Source: Stichopus chloronotus (lineage: Eukaryota; Echinodermata; Holothuroidea; Aspidochirotida; Stichopodidae). From it: a stretch of DNA of 64,000 nt. The notes under the pieces were generated by a model. That model was given only the letters and a program-made list of their open reading frames with translations. It ran no database searches and was not told the origin of the DNA. Location of the stretch: assembly GCA_021234535.1 (NCBI GenBank), contig CM037829.1:29670962-29734961 (forward strand). The letters are read 5' to 3'. Position numbers and translations under genes: made by a program. Below, one piece after another: positions 11,143 to 22,210 of this stretch (positions are counted from its first letter, which is position 1; every line of letters begins with the position of its first letter).

Positions 11143-12760
11143 GCAATAATCATTACAATCTTGGCCTACAAAGCAAGTCACAAAATTACCTACTTCTGTA
11201 CCGTTGGTGCTAAGTTTATTTAAGGTCTTTGATGCCAAAAAGTGCTATAGAAGAGCAGCAACATTAGGCTATACTTAATGTGTGATTACAAATTCTAGAA
11301 TAGTAGACTGGAAAAACATAAATGTAAATGCATGGTAATATGGTAATTTGTAGATAAAGGCTTAAAAATATTCTTGGCATAGATACGTTTGGGAGGGGTG
11401 TAAGTTGTTTTACATCCCCATTATAGCCGCCCCTGTCTAACACTTACTAGGGAAATAAGTATGACTTTTTTATTGCTATTCTCAACATGACCAAAATCAC
11501 ATGGCAGTCAAACATTACAACACTTTTGAACTGTAAAGAATTACTGTGAAAGGTGACAGGTCCCAGACTGATTTCTCGTGCACAGTATGTATGTTTTCAA
11601 ATCAAATATCCAAATGTCTATTGTAGTCTGATTCCCCAGGAAATAAGATAATTCATGCACTTAGAGGAAAATAATTAGAAAATATCATGATTGTCAACCA
11701 CATGTTATAGGGCATTCCATAGTAAATTGGATATGAATGTGTAAATTTCAAATATAAAATATCCACTTGTAGCCTAGTTGGTCAATTATCCAAGCACACA
11801 AGTCAAAGTTTCAAGTTTTAAATATTTACTTTAAAAAAACAATCCCTCTTAACTTAATCAATGAACAGAATAAATGAACCTGGGAAAGATCGTGGTGGAC
11901 GTGACATTACATTTCCTGACAAAACATAGTGGTGCAGAAGGAAAAATATACAAAAATAGCCAAGAATCATTCTTAGCAAGCCCTAGCTAGGGCACAATCA
12001 ATTCCAATGTTTCTGCAGTTGCTGATAATTAGTACTGATTAATTAGTGACAAGTGAAATGACCCGTCTGTGACAATTTGAAAATATTAATACAACTCGTT
12101 AACTATCGGTTGGAGTTTCTGTTTTTTGGGGATTCTCTTACTGACTATATAACACCCTCATAAGTCTCCCTCTTCTTCACTGCAAATAATTTCACTTGAG
12201 TAATAAATAAATGAGAATTTCCCAGTCTAAGGAGTAATCCCTTCAAATTTACATGACCACCTCTAGTTGTAAAGAGGATCCTGAAAGTAACTTGCTTGCT
12301 AAAGTGACCCTACCATACCCTACATTCAGAGCAATTCCAGTATTACTTAAACCCGTGAAAATCCATGCACAGTTTCTGTCCCGTCCGCAACGCACACTAT
12401 AATTGCATGACCTGCAATGTAATTACTGAAACAGTTTACGGTTAAGGGGGGGGGGGGGCTGATTCGGAAAAAAATATAGTACACGGTGATGTAATTCCTC
12501 TGTTTTGAGTAATTAATTTTTAATTGTGCAAATGTCCCGTCCGCAACACAGAAATACCACGGAATTCCAATATATCCTAGATAAACGTGTTTACATCTAC
12601 TCACGCAAATCTATATGTGCATTAGGTATAATCAGCTTGAGTTTACAAATGAAACAACGTAGCCTATGACTTTTGATTTGTAAACCAATCTCAATAAAAC
12701 AAAAGATATGATGTCTACTTATCACTCAAAAATAGACTAGAAGTTTCATGGATTTATATT
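11143..12760. other. no gene seen
   Basis: AT-rich. The only notable structure is at 12346-12610, where 'tgtcccgtccgcaac' occurs at 12377 and a near copy at 12534, with a 13-base G run (12446-12458) between. No coding signal supported. Confidence 0.45.
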
Positions 12761-12877
12761 TTAAAGGCAGTCACTCCTCAGGGGTTTAAAACAGACGGGG
12801 GGGGGGGGGAGGGAGGGGCCAGAAGTGAGTGATTGGGAGACACGGAACTGTGTGGGGCGATGAGTCGCTTTCTTTAA
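12761..12877. mobile_element. small MITE-like element with inverted ends, copy 1
   Basis: The left end 'ttaaaggcagtcactcctca' and right end 'ggggcgatgagtcgctttct' followed by ttaa are imperfect inverted repeats, with TTTAAA-type sequence on both flanks. The left terminus matches the MITE at 41266-41553 and a lone end near 20544. A 13-base G run lies inside (12797-12809). Confidence 0.5.
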
Positions 12878-13894
12878 AAAATAAGCCAAGACGTGACGTC
12901 GGTGGGCAGAAGAAAAACAGTGATATCTGAATAAATTGTTAGTCCAATCCGCAGATATCCCTTCTAAGTACAGTGCTGGGTGTATACAGTTAGAAGCACG
13001 TACGTACCAGTAAGTTCCACTCCTCGCAAAGTATGAAAACGGAAGTTAATTTGTAAGCTAACCGTACACCCCTTCTGGTATTTCACTGAAAAATAAACAG
13101 TGGGCAAATTAGGTCCAAGAATATGGGGGAGGGTTACAGTAAAAGCAAGGTCAAAGATCATGATTAATAAAATGGAGTATTTGCATGCCAGGATGTTTAA
13201 GTGCACTTTTGCCCTCTGTATAAATAGTAAACAGTGTAAATAGTGAACAAAGATGGCTACGATCACATTGTAAAAAAAAAATAGTTTGAAAAGTGTGTCA
13301 TGATTTTTTTAGATGTACAGTTGGGAACTGAATAATTCCTTTCCCAGTTTGGTCATCATAGCTATTTCTGTCGTCATAGCAACAGTAACTGTGCTAGTTT
13401 CGACTGTCATCAGTAACGACGATCAAGGGAATACTTTTGGTGGTCAAAAGTCGTGTGGACGTGTACAGCATTGTCACATTTCCTTGAGATCTACCCCTCT
13501 CGGCCCCTAATTTCAAAGGTCATTCAGAACCGAAAATAACTTTTCAGCTATTGCTAAAAAGGAGACACATCTTCAACACCTACATTACGTTCTAGCAAAC
13601 ACAAGCACTACAAAGAACATGTGAAGTAGTACGTCAAGTAATCAAATATGCCAGATATGTTCAGGTATGTGTTGTACAATTTTATGATGCTATTGTTTTT
13701 CTAGGCCTATTTTTCAGACTTACTATAGAGAATAATCCCAAGAGTGTTTATGTTGATTTCAAAGACCCACGAAACCAATCGCCGCACGGAGAAAGCGAAA
13801 TCAATCCAAAGAAAACCGAAAAAACGAATGACTGTGTGATTCCTTGACATGTACTTGAAAAACAAAGGATAATACAAAGTTCAAAGACCCTTCT
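12878..13894. other. no gene established; one TM-like open frame
   Basis: At 13313-13510 (+) a 65-codon ATG frame begins just after a T-rich 'tttttttag' and contains about 20 consecutive hydrophobic residues (Leu/Val/Ile/Ala/Thr), as in a single transmembrane helix, then a short polar tail. No family is recognised and no partner exon was found, so it is not called as a gene. Confidence 0.3.
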
Positions 13895-13990
13895 TAATAT
13901 ATCGTGTCTACAAGATATGAAACTGTCAGATCTACTGACCTGACATGACCTTTGACCTCTGACTAGAATTTCCCGTACTTGACAGTATAT
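13895..13990 (-). repeat. single unit of the 145-bp AGGTCA repeat family
   Basis: 'atatcgtgtctacaagatatga' followed by a perfect DR1 in reverse (TGACCTTTGACCT at 13946-13958). Same orientation as the array at 16346-17505. Confidence 0.7.
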
Positions 13991-14518
13991 CGGTAGGCCT
14001 ATAAATGAACACGGGTAGTCTTCTGTGTCTGCCTCCCTCTTAGGCTGCCACGATCAGGTGGGCAGAAAACCAGAATGCACAAATGCATTGTGGTTTCGAT
14101 GATACAATTATGAGCATTTTATTCTGAATCTGACATTATAGAATTAGGATGTGTCACAAACTACCCATGCTATATTTGAGATGTGAGATCAGCGCAATCT
14201 GTTGTTCCTGTTATTACGTCAAGATTGATCTCTCAGTCACTACCATGGTCTTTCATACACTCTACAAAACGCTCATGTTACACCATTTGAAAAAAAAAGT
14301 TGGACCCAGAAAGTCTTGAAAAACTTCCGTCTATAGTGTCTAATCCCTCTTTTGTGTTTAAGATAATTGCAAAGGTTCAGCCTCACGCCCTCATGACCAC
14401 TTGCCTGAAATATGTTATATGAGCCGTTTCAGTTCGCACACAGAGAATACCATGAAACTGAAACCGCCTTACTCTGAGTGAAGAATGACATTCCTCATGC
14501 CATCGACAACAAACATGG
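13991..14518. other. nothing recognised
   Basis: Single-copy-looking sequence up to the LINE remnant. The weak open frames on the minus strand here show no domain. Confidence 0.4.
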
Positions 14519-16224
14519 TGTGTTTTTAATAGGCCTACTCCTTGATCTTTTCTGCTGACTTCGATACCATAGATCATGGAATCCTTTCTTGACTTCGTTC
14601 TCTTCGTGTCTAAGGTGCAGCTCTAGACTGGATTGGATCATACATAAGTGGCAGAACTCAAGCAGTGAATATAAGAATATAAACGGCACACTATCATCCA
14701 GTGCTCATCTTCCATTTGGTGTACCACAGGATTCAGTTCTCGGTCCCATATTCTTCACCCTGTACTCTAGACCAGTCATTGCTATAGCTCAGAAACACGG
14801 ACTAAATGTACATTTATATGCTGACGACACACAATTATATTTTTCTTTTAAATTAGAAGGCCCAAATGCTTAACGCCCCCCCCCCCCCCCCGTCGATGCA
14901 GTGACGAAGCCAGACCTTTCATCGGGGGGTCTAAGGGGATAAAGGGTTGCAAAGGGTTGAAGTGGGGGGCAAGTAGTAATTACACTATCTAAGCATAGCG
15001 CCACCATCGGTTGGCGCGTAGCGTACATAGAAAATTTTTGGATAAAAATGCCTCTCAGATTGCAGGAAACTGGCACTTCCAGGCTCTCTGGCGTTGTGAG
15101 TTCCAGCTAACATTTTCTTTATACTGACCGCAGTTTGCACTCTGGTGCATGGAAGTACAACCTTGGAGGTAAAACTTCCAAGCCATATGGTCGATGCCAA
15201 GGACTTTCGGATAAGCAGGCTTCTGCGTTGTACGATTGTGAAGTTTTCAAAACTTCTGTCATATAAAGATTTCAAAACTTCTCTATTGTCAGTAACCTTT
15301 GTCCATGCAAATGCTAAAAATCCCTACTTTCAATGACAGGGAGTTCTTGTCTTATACAAATTATGGCCTATATTTCTTACCTTGGAATTTCATGGGGGGG
15401 GGGGGGAAGCGGGGGGCAAGATATTTGACAGGGCCCTCCCCCGCTGGTTACGCCACTGCGTCGATGCATCGAAAAGTGTGTGTCAGACATAAAATTTTGG
15501 ATGACTACAAATAAACTAAAGCTGAATGATGAGAAAACAGAACTCATTGTTGTCACCTCTCGACATAAACTAAACTACAAACCCATCAGATGCAAATTGG
15601 CGATTCCATCGTTTGTCCTTCCGTTAAGTGCTCGCAATCTTGGTGTAATCTTCGACAATACCTTGTCCATGGAATCCCATTTAAAGAAGCTCTGCCAAAC
15701 TGTTTTTTTTTTTTTAATATCAGGAACATTAATAGTATCCGTAGATGTGTACCTGATGATTCAGCTTCTTTAATTGTTCATGCCCTAGTAACACCTCGGC
15801 TTGATAACGGTAGTTCCATGTAACACGGTATTTCTGAAAAGTTGAAGAAAAAAGTTGTGTGTTCAGAATGCAGCAGCCTGGATTTTAACAAAAACCAGAA
15901 AGCAATGATCACATCAGACCCATCTTGAGACATATTCACTGGCTTCCAGTACAGCATCGTATGGAATGTACAATAATTCTATGGAAAGTGCTACTAAATG
16001 GCGAATCACCTGTATATCATTGAGAACTAAACCATATTCCACAGGTAGAAACTGAAGAAATCATCTAGTTATCCCAAGATTGTCTTCTTCTGCAGGCGAT
16101 AAGGCTTTTTCTATTGCTACTCTGGAACTCTCTCCCACTGAACATTTTGATTGTACTTCCTTACTTTACTTTAAAAATAATAATCTTAAGACCTACTTGT
16201 TCACAATTGCTTACGATTAATCCT
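14519..16224 (+). pseudogene. LINE reverse transcriptase, frameshifted and split
   Basis: Recognisable pieces in order: a degenerate 'DFDTIDHGIL' (family A-F-D-T-V-D-H); 'GVPQDSVLGPIFFTLYS' (family G-V-P-Q-G-S-V-L-G-P, with Gly to Asp); 'HLYADDTQLYFSF' with the catalytic YADD intact; then, after the insertion, 'VSDIKFWMTTNKLKLNDEKT' and 'LPLSARNLGVIFDN', the usual post-catalytic segments; then 'ILRHIHWLPVQHRM' and 'LKTYLFTIAYD' at the C-terminal end. Frames change several times and stops are present near 14592, 15825 and 16023. Clade assignment (CR1/L2 group) rests on these motifs. Confidence 0.8.
14899..15458. mobile_element. intact hAT-type MITE with 8-bp target duplication
   Basis: The left end CAGTGACGAAGCCAG and right end GCTGGTTACGCCACTG are inverted (CAGTGRCGWARCCAG). 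They are flanked by a perfect 8-bp direct repeat CGTCGATG at 14891-14898 and 15459-15466. An 8-bp duplication with CAGTGGCG-type ends is the hAT hallmark. The 560-bp interior has no transposase, so it is non-autonomous. A 13-base G run lies near the right end (15394-15406). Diverged relatives occur near 22.6, 27.1, 27.7 and 56.7 kb. Confidence 0.88.
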
Positions 16225-16345
16225 TACTTAACTGACCAGTGCTTTTTGACATTCATGTTCTTGGTAATTGTTCCGATGAGTTCCTTCTGATTATGTTACA
16301 TAGATAGATGGCACATTATAAATGCTGCATTATTACTATGATTAC

Positions 16346-17505
16346 AAGCTTCCTTTCTTGAGACTACTCATGTTTACGAGGTTTCGCAGTTTGATCCTTG
16401 TTGACCTCAAATGACCTGTAACTCCAACTAAAGCAATAGACTCCTTGTACTAAATGGGATACACCTACATACTAAATGTGACTCTTGTCCATGCCTTCCG
16501 TCTTGAGATATCGTGTTAACAGGATTTTCACACTTTAATCCTTGTTAACCTCAAATGAACGTTGATCTCTACTAAAATCAATAGCAATCTTGCACTCAAT
16601 GTGGTACACCACCATGCTAAATATGAGGTTTTTGCAAGCTTTCCTTCTTGAGATATCGTGTCTACAAGGGTTTCACACTTTGACCCCTGGTGACCTTAAA
16701 CGACCTTTGAATTCCACCAAAAACAATAGGTGCCTTGTACTGAATGTAGTAAACCTACATACGAAGTAGGAGATCTGTCCAAGCTTTTCGAATGTGAGAT
16801 ACGTTCAAAAGGTTTTCACAATTTGATCCCGGTTGACCTAAATTTATATTTGACTTCCACTAAAAACAATAGGGTTCTTGCTCAATGAGATACACCTACA
16901 TACTAAATATGAAATCTGGCCGCGCTTCTCTATTTGAGATATGGTGTTGACAAGGTTCTTACAATTTGACCCCTGTTGAACTTAAAATGACATTTGACTT
17001 CGGTACCCTTCAAACCAAATATGAGATTTGTCCAAGCTTACGTGAGACAAAGTGTTAGCAAACTTTTTATATTTTGACCACTGTTGACCTAAAGTGACCA
17101 TTGACCTCCCCTAAAAGCAGCAGAATTCTTTTTCTTAATGAGATATCCCCACATACTATATATGACATCTGTCCAATAATTCCGTCTTGAGATATCGTGT
17201 TTATAACGCTTTCAGAGTTTGACCCATGTTGACCTCAAATGACCTTCGACCTCCACCAGAATCAATAAGAATGTTGTGCTTAATGTGGTACACTTTCATA
17301 TCAAATATGACAGTTTGCCAAGCTTCCCTTTTTAAGATGTCGTGTTTACAATGTTTACACATTTTGACGGATATTGACCCAAAATGACCTTTGACCTCCA
17401 CCAAAAACAATAGAATTGTGGTGCTCAATGTGACTCAACTATGTACTAGATATTAAATCTGTCTAAGCTTCCCTCCTTGAGATATCGTGTTTACAATGTA
17501 GAAGC
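16346..17505 (-). repeat. 145-bp tandem array with AGGTCA half-sites (reverse)
   Basis: About eight units. The anchor 'gagatat(cgtgt)' or its variants falls at 16360, 16505, 16650, 16796, 16936, 17044, 17189, 17334 and 17479, giving steps of 145, 145, 146, 140, 108, 145, 145 and 145 bp. Each unit carries 'TTGACCY...TGACCTTTGACCTCCACC', 'aaaacaata', 'acctacatactaaatatga' and 'aagcttcc'. A perfect reverse DR1 is at 17385-17397. One unit is about 37 bp short. Open frames across it on the minus strand ('LVEVKGH') are by-products of the repeat; 145 is not a multiple of 3. Confidence 0.9.
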
Positions 17506-19489
17506 CACAAACACTCATCAGCAAATAAGCTCTGAAAAATAATGTTTGGAGCAGGCGTCGAAAAAAAAGCTTGTACTTAGTTGTTATCTTGCGTATCCGG
17601 TGTCTACTCCTTTCGGTGGCTCAGCCAGTCGGGGGCGGGACAGGGGAAGAGCACCCCCCCCCCCCATCCACAGAAATTTCGGGGATACGATCGATGACTT
17701 TGAAAATAAAGGAGAGCAAAAACAAAAAAACGACGAGAGGAGGGAGGGATGATAAGTTTACGGAGTTGGGGGTGGGTAACTGGGGTAGTGAATGGACTGA
17801 GAAACTGGTTTCGCAAGTGTGATCATTTTATGATTCTGAAAAGAAAGACGAAACAGATTAACAACACAATTGAAACAAGTGAAGGAGTGAAATCGATGAT
17901 TCGAGGTTTCTATTTGCCATATATGCGCCTGTTGCTAATACGCAGTATACGATTATGTACACAGGGGATGGAATCTGCAGAATGGTCGGCACATTTATTT
18001 CACGCAGGACGCATTAGCAATACGCCTCCCCGAACAGTCGATCAAAACCTTGGTTACAAATGGTGATGCCATAGATTCTGGAAAAAAATGTTCCTCTATT
18101 TTTTCTAACGTTAACACTTACATAAAACTAAATAAATAAATCCCCAAAACTATTGATTGTCGATGCCAACTCAGACTCTTGCCAATGCAAACCAATATTC
18201 TACCATATGACTATTTAAAAGTACGTCAATTCTACTACGAAAAGGACGTCATTTTCATTTTTTCAAGTTAAAAATGTTTCATTATGGGTGCATGCCATAA
18301 GCTCATGTATTTCACTGGCGTTTCCTCTAAAAAGAAATCCAATCAGGTCCTGCGTTGCTTCGTTACCTTAGATAATATTCGACCGCTTACCCCAATTTTC
18401 ATTTTTATTTTCAAGATTAAAATGGGTTTTTATCAACCAATAAAAAAGTGGTGCCTAAAGGTATGCTCAGCATCCCCCTCCCGTACTATTTGAAAAATGA
18501 AAGTACTTCCATGAGATAATACTGAACATTATGCGTCCACGTAGGCCTATCTGAAGAGTAGAGTATAGAGCTGCTAATTTAAGTAAATAATCTACGGGCG
18601 TAGATTATCTTTGGGAATAATATTAGCAGCACTTAAAGCAGGTAAATCGGCAACGTAAATCATATTACAACGCGTGTTTGATGTACCCTGTGTTGGCGAC
18701 TTGCCAATTTTTACTTTCATAAACATATTCGGAGATGCGACAGCATGTAAATAACAGGTGGCGAGAAGAAGGACCCCCTGTAGAGCAAGCATAAAGACCT
18801 CCTGTAGTGCAATCATATGAACAGGAGAAGACAGGAGAAATTGGAAGATGATGGTAAGCAGGGTTTGATATAGTATGAACACCTAATCATAGAGTCCAAT
18901 GGGAGGTCTTGAAATATGGTGTAGGCCAGAAAGGGATAAAAAAATTCTTTTTCTCGATGGGGGGGGGGGGTATTAAAGTGAGGTAGATGATCACAGCATT
19001 AAGGTCATGTTGAGACTATGAGAAAGACAACACTTAGATTGTTCTATTATTATCTATGAGCTCGCCATCTTCGTAGAAAAGACAATGAATAGAGTATACC
19101 TATGTAACTTACTTGTAATTATAAATTTGACGCATTATTCAGATATCTGTAAAGGAATTTATAATATCGTTAATCAGTTAACTACACTAAAAATTCAATT
19201 TGTATGTATCATACACGTCGTTGAAATAATGCATGATGTCATCAATGGCTCAGAGCCAAACGCCCTGTCACGCATACGAATATTCCGAACTCCGGTATTG
19301 CACGTTAGTTCAGTGAGGATACCTTTCTTAGTACTCGATAAGCAAGGGGACGAAAGTCGGATTCGCATTGCAATTTGAGACCCGTGAAAACACAGTATCA
19401 CACTATGTATTATTACCCCGCTCCAGTCTCTAATGCTCATAACCAAGCAAGTAGGCACCAATTCCACTTTGTAAGTATTCGGTATTCGT
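17506..19489. other. no gene seen
   Basis: Contains C-run 17654-17665, G-run 18959-18970, a perfect 10-bp dyad with 2-bp centre at 18587-18608 (ATAATCTACG-gg-CGTAGATTAT), and two similar pieces 'ccccctgtagagcaagcat' and 'acctcctgtagtgcaatcat' near 18774 and 18797. No coding signal is supported. Confidence 0.45.
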
Positions 19490-19543
19490 TTTTAAAGTCT
19501 TTGTTTTTAACATTGCTGTGTGGGTGTGTCATAAAAAAGACCC
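19490..19543. repeat. GTCTTCG-type palindrome with conserved loop, copy 1
   Basis: 'aaagtctttgtttttaaca' and 'tgtcataaaaaagaccc' pair around a centre reading TGCTGTGTGGGTG. The same palindrome and nearly the same loop recur twice at 21855-22206. Confidence 0.65.
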
Positions 19544-19592
19544 ACGGCTAATTAAAGGTTAATCAACGCTGGACCGTGTATTAGGTGTAAGA

Positions 19593-19682
19593 TAATGCAC
19601 CATCGGGGGTTAATGCAAGCGATGCACGGCGAGGGCGCAGCTCCAGTGCATCCAGCGATAGGATAACCCCGAGAGTGCATTA
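19593..19682. repeat. foldback element, about 36-bp inverted arms
   Basis: The left arm 'taatgcaccatcgggg...gcgatgcac' and the reverse complement of the right arm 'taatgcactctcgggg...gctggatgcac' match with a few mismatches and a one-base offset. The loop is about 18 bp and GC-rich (ggcgagggcgcagctcca). Confidence 0.8.
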
Positions 19683-19735
19683 TGCTACAGTTAATACACA
19701 GGTCCAAAGTTGATTGACCTTGTTCATACATACCA

Positions 19736-20387
19736 ACGAGAATTTGATGACAAAAGAAAGGAATTTGGTTATTAAATAACCTCATTTTTATTGAAAAGGA
19801 ACCCCGAGACACGGTAAACAAATTACAACATGTCAACAATATTAATGTGCGAAACAGAAAGTAACACTTACACAAAAGGAATAACAATAACAATTGAACG
19901 AGAATTTGATTAAAAAAAGAAAGCAATTTGATTATTAAATAACCGCATTTTTATTGAAAAGGAACCCCGAGACACGGTAAACAAATTACAACATGTCAAC
20001 AATATTAATGTGCGAAACAGAAAGTAACACTTACACAAAAGGAATAACAATAACAATTGAACGAGAATTTGATTAAAAAAAGAAAGCAATTTGATTATTA
20101 AATAACCGCATTTTTATTGAAAAGGAACCCCGAGACACGGTAAACAAATTACAACATGTCAACAATGTTAATGTGCGAAACAGAAAGTAACACTTACACA
20201 AAAGGAATAACAATAACAATTGAACGAGAATTTGATTAAAAAAAGAAAGGAATTTGATTATTAAATAACCGCATTTTTATTGAAAAGGAACCCCGAGACA
20301 CGGTAAACAAATTTACAACATGTCAACAATATTAATGTGCGAAACAGAAAGTAACACTTACAGAAAAGAAATAACAATAACAATTGA
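19736..20387. repeat. 163-bp tandem array, 4 copies
   Basis: The anchor 'acgagaatttgat' lies at 19736, 19898, 20061 and 20224, and the equivalent position is 20388, giving periods of 162, 163, 163 and 164 bp. Units 2-4 are nearly identical; unit 1 and the end of unit 4 carry most differences. The unit contains 'ggaaccccgagacacggtaa' and 'acaacatgtcaacaat'. High identity implies recent amplification or homogenisation. Confidence 0.95.
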
Positions 20388-21322
20388 CATGGCACAATGC
20401 CTGCGCGCTTTAGTTAGTTTGCTCTTAGTGTAATAATGTGTCCATGCTGTGGTCAGTGTACGTGTATTCACTGTGCAGTGTGTTCGTAACTGCGTGCTAC
20501 AGAGGATTGTACAGCTACAGGGCCTGATTACTGATTTTGGATAAAGGCAGTGACTTATTTATTGAATATACTTTTCGAAAAAAAACTTGGACATGTTTGA
20601 TATCTTACTCTGCAGTCGTAACAGCAACAGTGAGTGGAAGGCTTGTTGTGTGCGGACCCTATATTTTTTTTTTCTGTGAGTATGAGAGGTCTCAGTGGGC
20701 TATGCAAACTTTCAGAACTAGGCCTAAGTTACTTCAACAAAGAGGAAGCTTAGGATTTCAGATTGCCAAAACGTTAATGTCAAAACATTGCTGTAAGATC
20801 ACTTTATGGTTGGTTTGGGATAACTCACGGCAAGGCCTTCCCTGTTTAATTTTTTTCACCATATAGGGCCTAGGCCTATCGATAGGCTTAAATTATATGT
20901 ACTGTGGAGTTTTCTGTCCTTCAGAATATTAATGCGGTGGCTGTATGGAGACCCTTCAAGATGGTGATGTATTGCAGTCCTTAGTCCTCTTTACGATTTT
21001 ATTGCATAAGGAATAGTTTTTGAACATCTTAGCAGAATTCTATAAAGAAGGAATGCTAATTCCGGTAGGCTATCAAACTTTCGAAGGTGTTCAAAATATG
21101 CTGAAAAAGCTTTCACACGACACAATTTTGATATTTAGGTAAGATTACCCTAAGTCAGAAGAATTACCACTGACAGTATACTGTGCTGTTGTTACGTAGA
21201 TTTACCTACATTTACATTTTACTTTTGAACAGGCCCTAGGCGCGGCCTATGAAACGTTAGAACTAACAACTTCAAATCGAACGTTATTTCACTAGTACTA
21301 GTGTAGTAGGCCTATTACTAGT
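20388..21322. other. no gene established
   Basis: 'aaaggcagtgacttat' at 20544 looks like a lone left end of the MITE family at 12761 and 41266. A 109-codon open frame at 20537-20866 (+) starts in that end and shows no domain. Near 21290-21320 'actagtactagtg...ttactagtaata' is locally palindromic. Confidence 0.4.
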
Positions 21323-21702
21323 AATACTGTATTAGCCATTGTTTTGTGTAAGATACAGCAAAATGAAAACACACTGTCGATCTACAGTTTTATTGTATTC
21401 ATCCACCGGTGATTGACCGTGGTTTAACAGAGTTAGGTTATAAGCGATTAACCCACGGTCACCTGACTGAAATGGGCCAATAGGAGTTAAGGATTCTTTC
21501 CAAGTATGTATGAATACTGTATTAGCCATTGTTCTTTGCAAGACGTAGCAGAATGAAAACACTGTCGCTCTACCGTTTTATTGTATTCATCCGCCGGTGA
21601 ATGCCCGTGGTTTAACAAGTTGGGTTATCAGGATTAACCCACGGTCACCTGACTGAAGTGGGCCAATAGGAGTTGAGGATTCCTTCCAAGTATTTACGTA
21701 TG
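21323..21702. repeat. 190-bp tandem duplication, 2 copies, each with a dyad
   Basis: 'aatactgtattagccattgtt' starts at 21323 and 21513. Each unit carries a hairpin: GACCGTGGTTTAA (21415) against TTAACCCACGGTC (21448-21460) in unit 1, with a matching pair in unit 2. Both units end 'gggccaataggagtt...ggattc'. Confidence 0.9.
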
Positions 21703-21710
21703 AACGTTTA

Positions 21711-22206
21711 TTGATATACACGAAATCAATAGAAAATAGCACTATGCATTCACTGTGTATGGTTAGGCATTATATTATCGATTGGAAGTACGTCGTTCGC
21801 TGTATTTCAGCGATTATACCAGTGTCTTCGATCTTCGGAGATGAAAGACCCAGCGGGTCTTCGAACTTCGTTTTAAGGTCTTCGTTTGTAACATCACTGT
21901 GTGGGTGTGTTAAAAACAAAGACCCGAAAAACGAAGACCCTCTGCTAACGTTTATCGGTGTACACGTAATCAATAGAAAATAGCACTATGCATTTACTGT
22001 TTGTGGTTAGAAATTATATTATCGATTGGAAGTACGTAATTAGCTATATTGTGGTGTTTTTACCAGGGTCTTCGATCTTCGTTTCTATGGTCTTCGTTTT
22101 TAACAATGCTGTGTGGGTGTGTTAAAAACGAAGATGTTTAAAACGAAGATGGAAGATGTAGCAAGGTCTTCGATCTTCGTTTTTAAGGTCTTCGTTTTTA
22201 ACACAT
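21711..22206. repeat. 244-bp tandem duplication containing long palindromes
   Basis: 'aatcaatagaaaatagcac' starts at 21724 and 21968. After about 100 bp each unit enters a palindrome built from GGTCTTCGTTTTTAACA and its complement TGTTAAAAACGAAGACC (21855-21940 and 22066-22206) around a centre reading CACTGTGTGGGTG or TGCTGTGTGGGTG. Further GAAGAC blocks extend the second palindrome. Confidence 0.85.
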
Positions 22207-22210
22207 CCGT

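Larger units (their letters stand above)
14519..16345 (+). mobile_element. CR1/L2-like LINE remnant, interrupted by a hAT-type MITE
   Basis: A 5'-truncated non-LTR element carrying reverse transcriptase and the downstream domain. It ends with 'taagacctacttgttcacaattgc' and a short tail with 'gatggcacattataaatgctgcattatta', like the short microsatellite tails of CR1/L2 elements. A 560-bp element (14899-15458) was inserted later and splits it. The 145-bp repeat array starts immediately after it. Confidence 0.8.

Noticed and set aside
19552..19926. 124-codon minus-strand frame with hydrophobic stretches.
   Set aside because: It covers the foldback and the first 163-bp repeat unit; open by composition.
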